From NCBI RefSeq assembly GCF_001280015.1, contig NZ_LGDV01000251.1:186001-250000 (forward strand): 64,000 nucleotides of DNA. The letters run 5' to 3'. The DNA is from Streptomyces sp. MMG1121 (lineage in GTDB: Bacteria; Actinomycetota; Actinomycetes; Streptomycetales; Streptomycetaceae). The position numbers and the translations under genes are program-made. Within the stretch, counting starts at the first letter, position 1; each line of letters starts with the position of its first letter. A model generated the notes under the pieces. It worked only from the letters and a program-made list of their open reading frames with translations. It was not told the DNA's origin and searched no databases. Positions 38,197 through 47,592 of the stretch are shown in pieces.

Positions 38197-38610
38197 ATGG
38201 CGCAGAACCAGGGACTCGGCTGGCTCCTGGACGATTTGACCGAGCGGGTGGACCATGTGCGGCACGTGCTGGTCCTGTCCAACGACGGACTGGTCACGGG
38301 CGCGAGTACGGGCCTACGCCGTGAGGACGCCGAGCACCTCGCTGCCGTGGCCTCCGGGCTGCACAGTCTGGCCAAGGGGTCGGGACGTCACTTCGGCGCG
38401 GGCAGGGTGCGCCAGACCATGATCGAGTACGACGACGCCGTGCTGTTCGTGACCGCGGCGGGCACTGGTAGCTGCCTGTGCGTGCTCAGCGGGGCGGAGG
38501 CCGACATCGGCCAGATCGCCTACGAGATGACCCTGCTCGTCAATCGCGTCGGCGAACACCTCGGCGTCGATGCCCGACAGCCCGAGCGAACGCCCAACTC
38601 GGAGTTCTGA
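38197..38610 (+). CDS. Second Roadblock/LC7 protein
   Basis: 137 residues, ATG behind GGGGAG. A close paralogue of CvnB: shared LGWLLDDLTERVDHVRHVLVLSNDGLVTGAST, REDAEHLAAVASGLHSLAKGSGRHFGAGRVRQTMIEYDDAVLFV and IGQIAYEMTLLVNRVGEHL. It lies 276 bases after cvnD and before a DUF6397 gene, so it is outside the four-gene core. It may compete with CvnB for CvnA or CvnD, or partner another GTPase. Inferred only. Confidence 0.9.
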   Translation: MAQNQGLGWLLDDLTERVDHVRHVLVLSNDGLVTGASTGLRREDAEHLAAVASGLHSLAKGSGRHFGAGRVRQTMIEYDDAVLFVTAAGTGSCLCVLSGAEADIGQIAYEMTLLVNRVGEHLGVDARQPERTPNSEF

Positions 38611-38735
38611 CCTGCGAGTTTCGCCACCCCGCGGAGTTATCCACAGGCTCGCCACGAGATGCGCCGAACCGGCTACGGTGTGTACACGGCTCGCGCACAG
38701 GGCGTGAGTCACGACTCCACGGGGGAGTTACGACC

Positions 38736-40013
38736 ATGTCGACTAGCACCTTCAGCCCGCCCCGGCCCATCACTTGCACCCCGAGCCGCGCGGCCCGGGA
38801 ACTGGGCCTCAAACGAAGCGAGTTCGACCTCGCCGTGGAACTCGCCCACATCCGCACCGTGCCCGACGAAGGCGGGGGAGGCGCTCGGCGGGTGGAGCGC
38901 GCCGAGATCGACCGCCTCCGTGCGCAGGGCGACTTCCCGGAATCCCTGAGCGAGCGCGTGCGGGTGGTGGGAACCGCCGAGGGCGCGGCGCTCATGCAGA
39001 TCCCGGCCGGCCGGTTCACCCGCCTCGCTCGTCTGGGGCTGCTCGTGCCCGCGAAGTGGTACCTCAATCGCTACCGCGCCGTGGTCTGGCTCTATCTGGC
39101 GGAAGACCTGCGGAACTTCACCTTGGACCCCCGGAACGCACACCTGCTCAAGGGGCGCACGCCCGAGACCCTGCGTGGCCAGCTGGAGGCGGGAGTGGAC
39201 CTGCGCGCCCGCAACTGGCGCGGACGCCAGCTCGGATTCCTGCTGCGGCGGGCCGAGGACCCATGGGCCCGGGCCGGCGCCGTGGCCGCCTTCCTTCCAC
39301 CGATCGAGATCGCCGACGTCGTCAAGAACCCGTACGAGCGTGCTTACTTGAACCGGTTCCGGCCCATGCCGCCCGGCCGGGGTGCCGCGGGATCCCCTGC
39401 GGCCCATCTCGCCGAGCGGATCACGACAGCACAGGACGCGGACGAGATCGACTGGTTGCGCGGAGAGCTGGCCCACTCGGTCGAGGAGGCTCGCAGCGAC
39501 GTACCCGCCCCGCGCCCGGACATGCGCCGTGCCGCGCCGACGGTGCGAGCGACCGCACGGCCCATCCCGCCCTTGGCGCGAACGGTCACACGGGCCGCGG
39601 AGTCGCGGGAGCTGCAGGAGCACCCGGTCGTGCGCGTACCGGGGCCGCACGGTGAGCCGGTGCTTGGGACACCCGAGTCGACGGGGGAGCCGATGGCCGG
39701 GGCGTCCGGGCCGAAGGCAGAGCGGGTGGTTGGGGCATGCGCGCCGGACGGTGAGCAGGCGGCTCCGGCGCCCGGGCGCGACTACGAGTCGGCGCTTGGG
39801 GCGCAAGAGGGGGACGACGGGCCGGTGTTCGGGGCGCCCTGGCCGGACGGTGCGGCATCGGGCCGAGCGTCCGAGCGGCACCGTGCACCGCTGGTACGGC
39901 AGGCCAGGCCTCCCGCGCGCCGGGACCGGCGTTCCGAGCAGGACCCGGCGCCCGCGAACCGCGGCCTGCGTGGCTGGTTGCGGCGCAGAAGTCCCCGGAC
40001 CACACGTATCTGA
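38736..40013 (+). CDS. DUF6397 family protein
   Basis: 425 residues from ATG 38736, GGGGGAG upstream. The N-terminal 230 residues are ordered: a helix-turn-helix-like start (CTPSRAARELGLKRSEFDLAVELAHIRTVPD), RVERAEIDRLRAQGDFPESL, IPAGRFTRLARLGLLVPAKWYLNRYRAVVWLYLAEDLRNF and PYERAYLNRFRPMPPGR, which matches the Streptomyces family DUF6397. The C-terminal half is low-complexity (Pro, Ala, Gly, Asp) with a basic end. Probably DNA-binding by appearance; function unknown. Confidence 0.85.
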   Translation: MSTSTFSPPRPITCTPSRAARELGLKRSEFDLAVELAHIRTVPDEGGGGARRVERAEIDRLRAQGDFPESLSERVRVVGTAEGAALMQIPAGRFTRLARLGLLVPAKWYLNRYRAVVWLYLAEDLRNFTLDPRNAHLLKGRTPETLRGQLEAGVDLRARNWRGRQLGFLLRRAEDPWARAGAVAAFLPPIEIADVVKNPYERAYLNRFRPMPPGRGAAGSPAAHLAERITTAQDADEIDWLRGELAHSVEEARSDVPAPRPDMRRAAPTVRATARPIPPLARTVTRAAESRELQEHPVVRVPGPHGEPVLGTPESTGEPMAGASGPKAERVVGACAPDGEQAAPAPGRDYESALGAQEGDDGPVFGAPWPDGAASGRASERHRAPLVRQARPPARRDRRSEQDPAPANRGLRGWLRRRSPRTTRI

Positions 40014-40049
40014 ACCCCCCACCCGGCCCCAGCCTCGGCCGTCGGCCCG

Positions 40050-40916
40050 CTACAGGGACCTGAACAACCCCTCCTGGACGACCGAGACGAGCAGTCGCCC
40101 CTGCAGGTCGTAGATGCGCCCGCGGGCCAGACCACGCCCGCCGGTGGCGATCGGCGACTCCTGGTCGTAGAGGAACCACTCGTCCGCGCGGAACGGGCGG
40201 TGGAACCACATCGCGTGGTCCAGCGAGGCCAGGTCGAAGTTCCGCGTACCCCACAGGGGCTCGACCGGGATGCGGACCGCGTCCAGGAGGGTCATGTCGC
40301 TGGCGTAGGTCAGCGCGCACGTGTGGACCAGCGGATCGTCACCCAGCGGTCCGACCGCGCGCATCCACACGGCGCTGCGCGGCTCGGCCCCCTCGATCTC
40401 CTCGGCGTTCCAGCGCAGCCGGTCGACGTAACGGATGTCGAAGGGCTGGCGGCGCGCCATCCGCTCCAGTTGCTCGGGCAACGCGCCCAGGTGCTTGCGG
40501 ATCTCCTCGGTGACCGTCGGCAGTGCTTCCGGATCCGGCACCTCGCGGGCCGGCGGCAGCTGGTGCTCGAACGGTCCTTCCTCAGGCTTGTGAAAGGAGG
40601 CGGTCAGATTGAAGATCGTGCGGCCCTGCTGTACGGCAGTGACCCGGCGCGTCGTGAACGACCTGCCGTCACGGACCCGCTCCACCTGGTACACGATCGG
40701 CACGCCCGGGCGACCCGGGCGCAGGAAGTACGCGTGCAGCGAGTGCACCGGGCGCTCGCCGTCCGTGGTGCGGCCCGCGGCGACCAGCGCCTGGCCCGCC
40801 ACCTGGCCGCCGAAGACCCGCTGCAGGGACTCCTGCGGGCTGCGGCCACGGAAGATGTTGACCTCGATCTGCTCCAGGTCGAGCAGGTCGACCAGTCTCT
40901 CGGCCGGGTTCGTCAT
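40050..40916 (-). CDS. tesB: Acyl-CoA thioesterase II (TesB)
   Basis: 288 residues from ATG 40916 behind AAGGAGAG. A double hotdog thioesterase: first half ENIFRG-type strand VNIFRGRSPQESLQRVFGGQVAGQALVAAG, SLHAYFLRPG, VRDGRSFTTRRV, QQGRTIFNLTASFHKPE; second half TCALTYASDMTLLDA, SLDHAMWFHRPFRADEWFLYDQESP, GRGLARGRIYD. The Asp/Thr/Gln catalytic group of TesB can be placed in TYASDMTL, RVTAVQQGRTIF and near the end. It hydrolyses medium and long acyl-CoA. Just downstream of the helicase on the same strand. Confidence 0.95.
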   Translation of the reverse strand: MTNPAERLVDLLDLEQIEVNIFRGRSPQESLQRVFGGQVAGQALVAAGRTTDGERPVHSLHAYFLRPGRPGVPIVYQVERVRDGRSFTTRRVTAVQQGRTIFNLTASFHKPEEGPFEHQLPPAREVPDPEALPTVTEEIRKHLGALPEQLERMARRQPFDIRYVDRLRWNAEEIEGAEPRSAVWMRAVGPLGDDPLVHTCALTYASDMTLLDAVRIPVEPLWGTRNFDLASLDHAMWFHRPFRADEWFLYDQESPIATGGRGLARGRIYDLQGRLLVSVVQEGLFRSL

Positions 40917-40956
40917 CGGTGGGTCTCTCCTTGGCTCACACCTGGTCGAAGACGGT

Positions 40957-43470
40957 TCACAGCTGGCCGACATCGGTGACGCGGACGATCGCGCGGCCCT
41001 CGGCGTCCGAGGCCGAGAGGTCGATCTCCGCGCTGATGCCCCAGTCGTGGTCGCTGTTCGGGTCGTCGAAGATCTGGCGGACGCGCCAGAGGCCGTTCTC
41101 CGGCTCTTCCTTGATCACCAGCAGCTTGGGGCCGCGGGCATCAGGGCCGGTACCGAGGTCCTCGTACTCGTCCCAGTACTTGTCCATCGCCTCGCCCCAT
41201 GCCTCGGCGTCCCAGCCGGCCTCGGCGTCCAGCTCGCCGAGTTCCTCGACCTGGTCGAGGGCGGCCAGCTCCACGCGGCGGAACATGGCGTTACGGACCA
41301 GGACCCGGAAGGCGCGCGCGTTCGTGGTGACCGGCTTGACCTCGTCGGCCTTCTCCTGGGCCTCCTCGGCCGTCATCTCCTCCGGGTTGGCCAGCTGCTC
41401 CCACTCGTCCAGCAGGCTGGAGTCCACCTGGCGCACCATCTCGCCGAGCCACTCGATCAGATCCTGCAGGTCCTCGGACTTCAGGTCGTCCGGGATGGTG
41501 TGGTCGAGGGTCTTGTAGGCGCTGGCCAGGTAGCGCAGGACGATGCCCTCGGTGCGGGCCAGCTCGTAGAAGGAGACCAACTCCGTGAAGGACATCGCCC
41601 GTTCGTACATGTCCCGGATGACCGACTTCGGCGACAGAGGGTGGTCGCCGACCCACGGGTGGCTCTTGCGGTAGGTGTTGTACGCGTGGAAGAGCAGCTC
41701 TTCCAGCGGCTTCGGGTAGGTGATGTCCTGGAGGCGCTCCATGCGCTCCTCGTACTCGACACCGTCCGCCTTCATCGCGGCCACGGCCTCGCCGCGCGCC
41801 TTGTTCTGCTGGGCGACGAGGATCTGCCGCGGGTCGTCCAGCGTGGACTCCACGACGGACACCATGTCGAGCGCGTAGGACGGCGACTCGGGGTCGAGAA
41901 GCTCGAACGAGGCGAGTGCGAACGTGGACAGCGGCTGGTTGAGCGCGAAGTCCTGCTGAAGGTCGACCGTGAGGCGGACGATGCGGCCCTCGGCATCCGG
42001 TGTGTCGAGCTTCTCCACGATCCCGCCGTCGAGCAGCGAGCGGTAGATCGCGATGGCCCGGCGGATGTGCCTGAGCTGCTGCCTGCGCGGCTCGTGGTTG
42101 TCCTCCAGCAGGTGACGCATCGCCTTGAAGGCGTCGCCCGGGCGGGCGATCACCGCCAGCAGCATCGTGTGCGTCACCCGGAAGCGCGAGGTCAGCGGTT
42201 CGGGCTCGGAGGCGATCAGCTTCTCGAAGGTGTTCTCCGTCCAGCCGACGAAGCCCTCCGGCGCCTTCTTGCGCACCACCTTGCGACGCTTCTTCGGGTC
42301 GTCGCCCGCCTTCGCCAGAGCCTTCTCGTTCTCGATGACGTGCTCGGGCGCCTGCGCCACGACGAGCCCGGCCGTGTCGAAGCCGGCCCGCCCCGCCCGG
42401 CCCGCGATCTGGTGGAACTCGCGGGCACGCAGGGTGCGCACACGGCTGCCGTCGTACTTGGTCAGGGCCGTGAACAGCACCGTACGGATGGGTACGTTGA
42501 CGCCCACGCCGAGCGTGTCCGTACCGCAGATGACCTTCAGCAGGCCGGCCTGGGCGAGCTTCTCCACCAGGCGGCGGTACTTGGGCAGCATGCCGGCGTG
42601 ATGGACGCCGATGCCGTGCCGGACGTAACGGGAGAGGTTGCGGCCGAACTTGGTGGTGAAGCGGAAGTTGCCGATCAGCTCGGCGATCTGCTCCTTCTCC
42701 TCGCGCGAGCACATGTTGATGCTCATCAGCGCCTGCGCCCGCTCCACGGCCTGCGCCTGCGTGAAGTGCACGATGTACACCGGTGCCTGCTTGGTCTCCA
42801 GCAGATCGGTGAGCGTCTCGGTGAGCGGAGTGAACTTGTACTCGTAGGAGAGGGGCACCGGACGGGTGGCCGAGCGGACCACCGAGGTGGGGCGGCCGGT
42901 GCGGCGGGTGAGATCCTTCTCGAAGAAGGAAACATCACCCAAAGTGGCCGACATCAGGATGAACTGTGCCTGAGGGAGCTCCAACAGCGGGATCTGCCAG
43001 GCCCAGCCGCGGTCGCCCTCGGCGTAGAAGTGGAACTCGTCCATGACGACCTGGCCGATGTCCGCGTTCTTGCCGTCGCGCAGCGCGATCGAGGCCAGGA
43101 CCTCGGCGGTGCAGCAGATCACGGGAGCATCGGCGTTCACGGAGGCGTCGCCGGTGAGCATGCCGACGTTCTCGGTGCCGAAGAGCTTGCACAGTTCGAA
43201 GAACTTCTCCGACACCAGCGCCTTGATCGGGGCGGTGTAGAAGGTGACCTCGTCCCGGGCCAGCGCGGCGAAGTGCGCGCCCGCGGCGATCATGCTCTTG
43301 CCGGATCCGGTGGGCGTCGAGACGATCACGTTCGCCCCCGAGACCACCTCGATCAGCGCCTCCTCCTGGTGGGGGTAGAGGGTGAGACCGCGCTCCTGTG
43401 CCCACGACTCGAAGGCTTCGTACAGGGCGTCGGGGTCGGCGGTCGGCGGCAGCTGATCGATGAGGGTCAC
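40957..43470 (-). CDS. Ski2/Mtr4-like DEAD/DEAH-box RNA helicase
   Basis: 837 residues from GTG 43470. Superfamily 2 helicase motifs: Walker A VSTPTGSGKSMIAAGAHFAAL (about residue 53), TGDASVN, the DEVH-like VVMDEFHFYAEGDRGWAWQIPLL (about 147), SATLGDVSFFEKDL, GIGVHHAGMLPKYRRLVEKLAQAGLLKVICGTDTLGVGVNVPIRTVLF, and QIAGRAGRAGFDTAGLV. The C-terminal 350 residues form the helical extension with DITYPKPLEELLFHAYNTYRKSHPWV. This type probably works in RNA turnover. TesB follows 40 bases away, likely in the same operon. Confidence 0.93.
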   Translation of the reverse strand: MTLIDQLPPTADPDALYEAFESWAQERGLTLYPHQEEALIEVVSGANVIVSTPTGSGKSMIAAGAHFAALARDEVTFYTAPIKALVSEKFFELCKLFGTENVGMLTGDASVNADAPVICCTAEVLASIALRDGKNADIGQVVMDEFHFYAEGDRGWAWQIPLLELPQAQFILMSATLGDVSFFEKDLTRRTGRPTSVVRSATRPVPLSYEYKFTPLTETLTDLLETKQAPVYIVHFTQAQAVERAQALMSINMCSREEKEQIAELIGNFRFTTKFGRNLSRYVRHGIGVHHAGMLPKYRRLVEKLAQAGLLKVICGTDTLGVGVNVPIRTVLFTALTKYDGSRVRTLRAREFHQIAGRAGRAGFDTAGLVVAQAPEHVIENEKALAKAGDDPKKRRKVVRKKAPEGFVGWTENTFEKLIASEPEPLTSRFRVTHTMLLAVIARPGDAFKAMRHLLEDNHEPRRQQLRHIRRAIAIYRSLLDGGIVEKLDTPDAEGRIVRLTVDLQQDFALNQPLSTFALASFELLDPESPSYALDMVSVVESTLDDPRQILVAQQNKARGEAVAAMKADGVEYEERMERLQDITYPKPLEELLFHAYNTYRKSHPWVGDHPLSPKSVIRDMYERAMSFTELVSFYELARTEGIVLRYLASAYKTLDHTIPDDLKSEDLQDLIEWLGEMVRQVDSSLLDEWEQLANPEEMTAEEAQEKADEVKPVTTNARAFRVLVRNAMFRRVELAALDQVEELGELDAEAGWDAEAWGEAMDKYWDEYEDLGTGPDARGPKLLVIKEEPENGLWRVRQIFDDPNSDHDWGISAEIDLSASDAEGRAIVRVTDVGQL

Positions 43471-43615
43471 GCACCCATCTTGCCTGGCCTTGACCCCGAG
43501 AGGGGAATCGGCTGCGGGGACGAAGATCATGGCAGCTACGCTGTGTCGCCGACGCGACGTCAGCGCGCCGGGTCAACTGGACAGCGGCACACGAGGAATG
43601 GGGCGGGAAGCGGCC

Positions 43616-44410
43616 ATGATGGGACCAGCACACTCACTGTCGGGGGCCGCGGCCTGGCTCGGCGTCGGAGCGGCCGCCGCAGCGACCGGGCACCCGATGC
43701 CCTGGCCCGTTCTCCTCGTCGGCGCGCTGATCTGTGCCGGCGCCGCACTCGCCCCGGACCTCGATCACAAGGCGGCGACCATCTCGCGCTCCTTCGGGCC
43801 GATCTCCCACTGGGTCTGCGAGATAGTGGACAAGCTGTCCTACGTCGTCTACAAGGCGACGCGGATGAAGGGCGACCCGCGGCGCAACGGCGGCCACCGC
43901 ACGCTGACGCACACCTGGCTGTGGGCGGTCCTGCTCGGCGCCGGCTGCTCGGCCGCGGCGATCACCGGGGGCCGCTGGGCGGTGCTGGCGATCCTCTTCG
44001 TGCACATGGTGCTGGCCATCGAAGGCCTGCTGTGGCGGGCGGCCCGGGGTTCCAGCAGCGATGTCCTGGTGTGGCTGCTGGCGGCGACCAGCGCGTGGAT
44101 CCTCGCGGGGATCCTGGACAAGCCCGGCAACGGCTCCGACTGGCTGTTCACGGCGCCCGACCAGCAGTACCTGTGGCTGGGGCTGCCGATCGTGCTGGGC
44201 GCGCTGGTGCACGACCTCGGGGACGCGCTGACCGTGTCGGGCTGCCCGATCCTGTGGCCCATCCCGGTGGGCCGCAAGCGCTGGTATCCGCTGGGGCCGC
44301 CGAAGGCGCTGCGGTTCCGGGCCGGCAGCTGGGTGGAGCTGAAGGTGCTGATGCCCGTGTTCATGCTGCTCGGCGGGGTGGGCTGCGCGGCCGCCCTCAA
44401 CGTGATCTGA
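43616..44410 (+). CDS. YdjM/LexA-regulated-type membrane metal-dependent hydrolase
   Basis: 264 residues from ATG 43616 (ATGATG). DUF457-type membrane protein: SLSGAAAWLGVGAAAAATG, APDLDHKAATISRSFGPISHWVCEIVDKLS, RNGGHRTLTHTWLWAVLLGAG (conserved His motifs), three or four membrane helices and LVHDLGDALTVSGCPILWPIPVGRKRWYPLGPPKALRF near the C-terminus. The HRTLTHT and D-L-D-H residues resemble a metal site. Activity unknown. Confidence 0.87.
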   Translation: MMGPAHSLSGAAAWLGVGAAAAATGHPMPWPVLLVGALICAGAALAPDLDHKAATISRSFGPISHWVCEIVDKLSYVVYKATRMKGDPRRNGGHRTLTHTWLWAVLLGAGCSAAAITGGRWAVLAILFVHMVLAIEGLLWRAARGSSSDVLVWLLAATSAWILAGILDKPGNGSDWLFTAPDQQYLWLGLPIVLGALVHDLGDALTVSGCPILWPIPVGRKRWYPLGPPKALRFRAGSWVELKVLMPVFMLLGGVGCAAALNVI

Positions 44411-44508
44411 CACGCCAGCCCCGCCCCTGGCGCGATGCCCGCGGTTCGTCCGGCGCGAGCGGTGCGCAGCACGGCCCCGGTCCGCGGGGGCCGAGCCCTC
44501 GTACCCGG

Positions 44509-44772
44509 TCAGCCGGCCTCGCCGGACTCCGCTCCGCCGTACCGGCGCTCGAAGCGGGCGATGCGGCCTTCGGTGTCGACCGTGCGGGCCTTGCCCGTGT
44601 AGAAGGGGTGGCTCTCCGAGGAGATCTCCACATCGATCACCGGGTAGCTCTCGCCGTCGTCCCACTCGATGGTCTGCTCGCTCTGCGCGGTGGACCGGGT
44701 CAGGAACGCGTATCCGGCGGCGCGGTCGCGGAATACCACGGAGTGGTAGTCGGGGTGCTTGTCCTGCTGCAT
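44509..44772 (-). CDS. rpmE2: 50S ribosomal protein L31 type B
   Basis: 87 residues, [28 protein letters not shown], then [34 protein letters not shown]. The zinc-binding CxxC pairs of ordinary L31 are missing, which marks the C-minus paralogue made under zinc limitation. The gene sits 27 bases after the DUF5709 gene on the same strand and probably shares its transcript. No Zur palindrome is seen directly upstream. Confidence 0.96.
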   Translation of the reverse strand: MQQDKHPDYHSVVFRDRAAGYAFLTRSTAQSEQTIEWDDGESYPVIDVEISSESHPFYTGKARTVDTEGRIARFERRYGGAESGEAG

Positions 44773-44799
44773 GGCGACTCCTGGTGCGGGGCGGGCGGG

Positions 44800-45270
44800 T
44801 CAGCCGGACAGGGAGTCCTCGTCGACGATGTGCATCGCGGCTTCCTCGGCGGAGGCAGCGGCGCCGTCGATACCGACATCGGTGGCGACCAGGGCGGCTT
44901 CGTCGTCCTCGTGCGCCCCTTCGTCGGGGGCCACCAGCCTGCCGGAGCGGAGGTCGCCGACCTCGTTGTCGAGGAGTTCCCCGTCGGTGCCGGCGCAGTC
45001 GCCGATGCCGTCGCCGGCGGGCGTGACGAGGTCGGGCTGTTCCTCGGCCAGTCGCTGGTCCAGGGTTTCCCCCGCCTGGCGCTCGGCCGCCGTCACACCA
45101 CTGTGTTCCACCGCCCACGGCCGCTCGGGAGGGGACCAGCCGCGGTCGAGCGGGTCGGCGACGCCGTCGAAGTCCAGTGTGTCCTCGACGTCGAGCACCC
45201 CCGAGTCCTCGCGGGTCTCCGAGGAATCGGGCTGGTAGACGTCGTCCCCCCAGCTGTCGGCGCTGTCCAC
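44800..45270 (-). CDS. DUF5709 family acidic protein
   Basis: 156 residues from GTG 45270 with GGAGG five bases upstream. Very acidic: DSADSWGDDVYQPDSSETREDSGVLDVEDTLDFDGVADPLDRGWSPPERPWAVEHSGVTAAERQAGETLDQRLAEEQPDL, then a second acidic half with AAMHIVDEDSLSG at the end. This order (VDQPD..., one-defined-per-domain RGWSPPERPW, LDQRLAEE) is the DUF5709 signature common in actinobacteria. Cytoplasmic, function unknown. Directly upstream of rpmE2. Confidence 0.9.
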   Translation of the reverse strand: MDSADSWGDDVYQPDSSETREDSGVLDVEDTLDFDGVADPLDRGWSPPERPWAVEHSGVTAAERQAGETLDQRLAEEQPDLVTPAGDGIGDCAGTDGELLDNEVGDLRSGRLVAPDEGAHEDDEAALVATDVGIDGAAASAEEAAMHIVDEDSLSG

Positions 45271-45810
45271 GAGTACCTCCGGGTGATGAGGACGGCCGCA
45301 TACCACCGCAGGGGGCGGCGGGCCGCCGGCATGCGCGGCACGGGTGTCACACACCGCGAACCAGAAGGTTCGCCGGCGCTCCCCGAACCGGTGCCGTTCT
45401 CCAGCCTTCCACCCCGGCTCGGGACTGCGCAACGGCACGCCCCCCGGCCAGGGCCCGCGCCCGGGCATCGTGGCCCGGCCGCTGGCACGGAGATCCGGAC
45501 GGCCCGGGGCCGGGTGTCCCGCGCTCCGGCTGTGTCAGGACGCACCGCGGCCCGGTCGGCCAAGGCCCGGCCGGCTCATGCTCCGGCTGTGGCGGCATCC
45601 GCTCCGGCCCGGTCCACCGATGCCCGGCCGCCCCAAGCTGCAGCTGCCGGAGCTACTGCGGCTCCAGGCACCCGAGGCAGCCGCCGCATCCTGCTCCCGG
45701 CGTCCTGCACCATCAGCGGCTCGGCGGCTGTGACCGCCGGGACCGTGGTGACCGGCACCACTGGCGGGTTCTCCGCCGTAGTACCGGTCACCCGGGGCAC
45801 CGGCGGATCC
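45271..45810. other. Gene-free interval of low-complexity sequence
   Basis: 540 bases between DUF5709 and the first ABC gene. Repetitive GCCCGGCC- and Ala/Pro-like patterns; no frame with a plausible start, domain or ribosome site on either strand. It may hold the promoter for DUF5709-rpmE2 near 45280-45320. Confidence 0.5.
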
Positions 45811-47592
45811 TCAGCCGTGCCAGGACCGCCACAGGGCCGCGTAGGCGCCGCCCGCCGTGACCAGCTCGTCATGGCTGCCCAGCTCGCTGATACGGCCGTT
45901 CTCCACGACGGCGATCACGTCGGCGTCGTGGGCGGTGTGCAGGCGGTGGGCGATGGCGACCACCGTGCGGCCGTCCAGGACGCGGGCCAGGGAGCGCTCC
46001 AGATGGCGGGCCGCGCGCGGGTCGAGCAGCGAGGTCGCCTCGTCCAGGACGAGTGTGTGCGGATCGGCCAGCACCAGCCGGGCCAGCGCGATCTGCTGGG
46101 CCTGCGCCGGGGTCAGTGCCAGCCCGCCGGAGCCGACCTCGCAGTCCAGGCCGTCGTCCAGGGCCCGTGCCCAGCCGTCCGCGTCGACAGCGCCCAGGGC
46201 CGCCCAGAGCTCGGCGTCGGTGGCGCCGGTGCGGGCCAGCAGGAGGTTGTCGCGCAGGGAGCCGACGAAGACGTGATGCTCCTGGTTGACGAGGGCGACG
46301 TGCGAGCGGACGCGTTCGGCCGGCATCCGGGACAGCTCCGCGCCGCCCAGGGTGATCCTGCCGTCCCGGGGTGCGTAGATCCCGGCGAGCAGCCTGCCCA
46401 GCGTGGACTTGCCCGCCCCCGAGGGACCGACCAGGGCCAGCCGGGTGCCGGGTGCCACCTCCAGCGAGACCTTGCGCAGAACGTCGACGCCCTCGCGGTA
46501 GCCGAAGTGCACCCGGTCGGCGGACACGTCCCGTCCGTCGGGAGCCAGCGAGACGTCCCCGGCGTCCGGTTCGATGTCCCGCACACCGACCAGGCGGGCC
46601 AGCGACACTTGGGCGACCTGCACCTCGTCGTACCAGCGAAGGATCAGATTCACCGGGTCGACGAGCATCTGGGCGATCAGGGCGCCGGTGGTCAGCTGGC
46701 CCACCCCGATCCAGCCGCGCAGGACGAACACGCCGCCGGCCATCAGGACCGAGCCGAGCACGATGACATGGACGGCGTTGATGACCGGGAAGAGCACGGA
46801 CCGCAGCCACAGGGTGTAGCGCTCCCAGGCCGTCCACTGCTTGATCCGCCGCTCCGACTGGGCGACGCGGCGGGCGCCCAGGCGGTGCGCCTCGACGGTG
46901 TGGCCCGCGTCCACGGTCTCGGCGAGCGCGGCGGCGACGGCGGCGTACCCGGCGGCCTCGGAGCGGTAGCCGGAGGGCGCCCGCTTGAAGTACCAGCGGC
47001 ACCCGATCACCAGCACCGGCACGGCCAACAGCACGGCGGCCGCCAGCGGCGGGGCCGTGACGACGAGCCCGCCGAGCAGCAGCACCGCCCACACGACACC
47101 GATCGCCAGCTGCGGCACGGCCTCGCGCATGGCGTTGGCCAGGCGGTCGATGTCGGTCGTGATACGGGAGAGCAGATCACCCGTGCCCGCTCGTTCCAGC
47201 ACGCCCGGCGGCAGACCGACGGCCCGGACGAGGAAGTCCTCGCGCAGGTCGGCCAGCATCCGCTCGCCGAGCACCGCACCCCGCAGCCGCACCTGCCGTA
47301 CGAACACGGCCTGCACGGCAAGGGCGAGTACGAACACCCCGGCGATCAGGCCCAGATGAAGCTCCCGGGACCGGTCGGAGACCCGCTCGACGAGGTCGCC
47401 GAGCAGGTACGGGCCCACCATGGAGGCGATCACGGCCGCGGTGTTGACGCCGATGAGCAGCAGGAAGGCCCGCCGATGCCGGCGGAACAGCTCGGTGACG
47501 TAGGCCCGCACGGTCGCGGCCGCGCCGACGGGCAGGGTGGTGGCGGTCGTCGGGGCCGCCGGATCGTATGCCGGTGGCGCAACGCCGATCAT
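45811..47592 (-). CDS. ABC exporter half-transporter with intact Walker A but altered signature motif
   Basis: 593 residues from ATG 47592, which overlaps the stop of the upstream ABC gene (ATGA). N-terminal half: six membrane helices (FLLLIGVNTAAVIASMVGPYLLGDLV and others). NBD: Walker A LVGPSGAGKSTLGRLLAG (about 392), Q-loop VNQEHHVFVG, signature position LALTPAQAQQIALARL (about 493) where LSGGQ is expected, Walker B TLVLDEATSLLD (about 517), H-loop AIAHRLHT (about 547). It must pair with its neighbour, whose defects are complementary. Substrate unknown. Confidence 0.92.
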   Translation of the reverse strand: MIGVAPPAYDPAAPTTATTLPVGAAATVRAYVTELFRRHRRAFLLLIGVNTAAVIASMVGPYLLGDLVERVSDRSRELHLGLIAGVFVLALAVQAVFVRQVRLRGAVLGERMLADLREDFLVRAVGLPPGVLERAGTGDLLSRITTDIDRLANAMREAVPQLAIGVVWAVLLLGGLVVTAPPLAAAVLLAVPVLVIGCRWYFKRAPSGYRSEAAGYAAVAAALAETVDAGHTVEAHRLGARRVAQSERRIKQWTAWERYTLWLRSVLFPVINAVHVIVLGSVLMAGGVFVLRGWIGVGQLTTGALIAQMLVDPVNLILRWYDEVQVAQVSLARLVGVRDIEPDAGDVSLAPDGRDVSADRVHFGYREGVDVLRKVSLEVAPGTRLALVGPSGAGKSTLGRLLAGIYAPRDGRITLGGAELSRMPAERVRSHVALVNQEHHVFVGSLRDNLLLARTGATDAELWAALGAVDADGWARALDDGLDCEVGSGGLALTPAQAQQIALARLVLADPHTLVLDEATSLLDPRAARHLERSLARVLDGRTVVAIAHRLHTAHDADVIAVVENGRISELGSHDELVTAGGAYAALWRSWHG

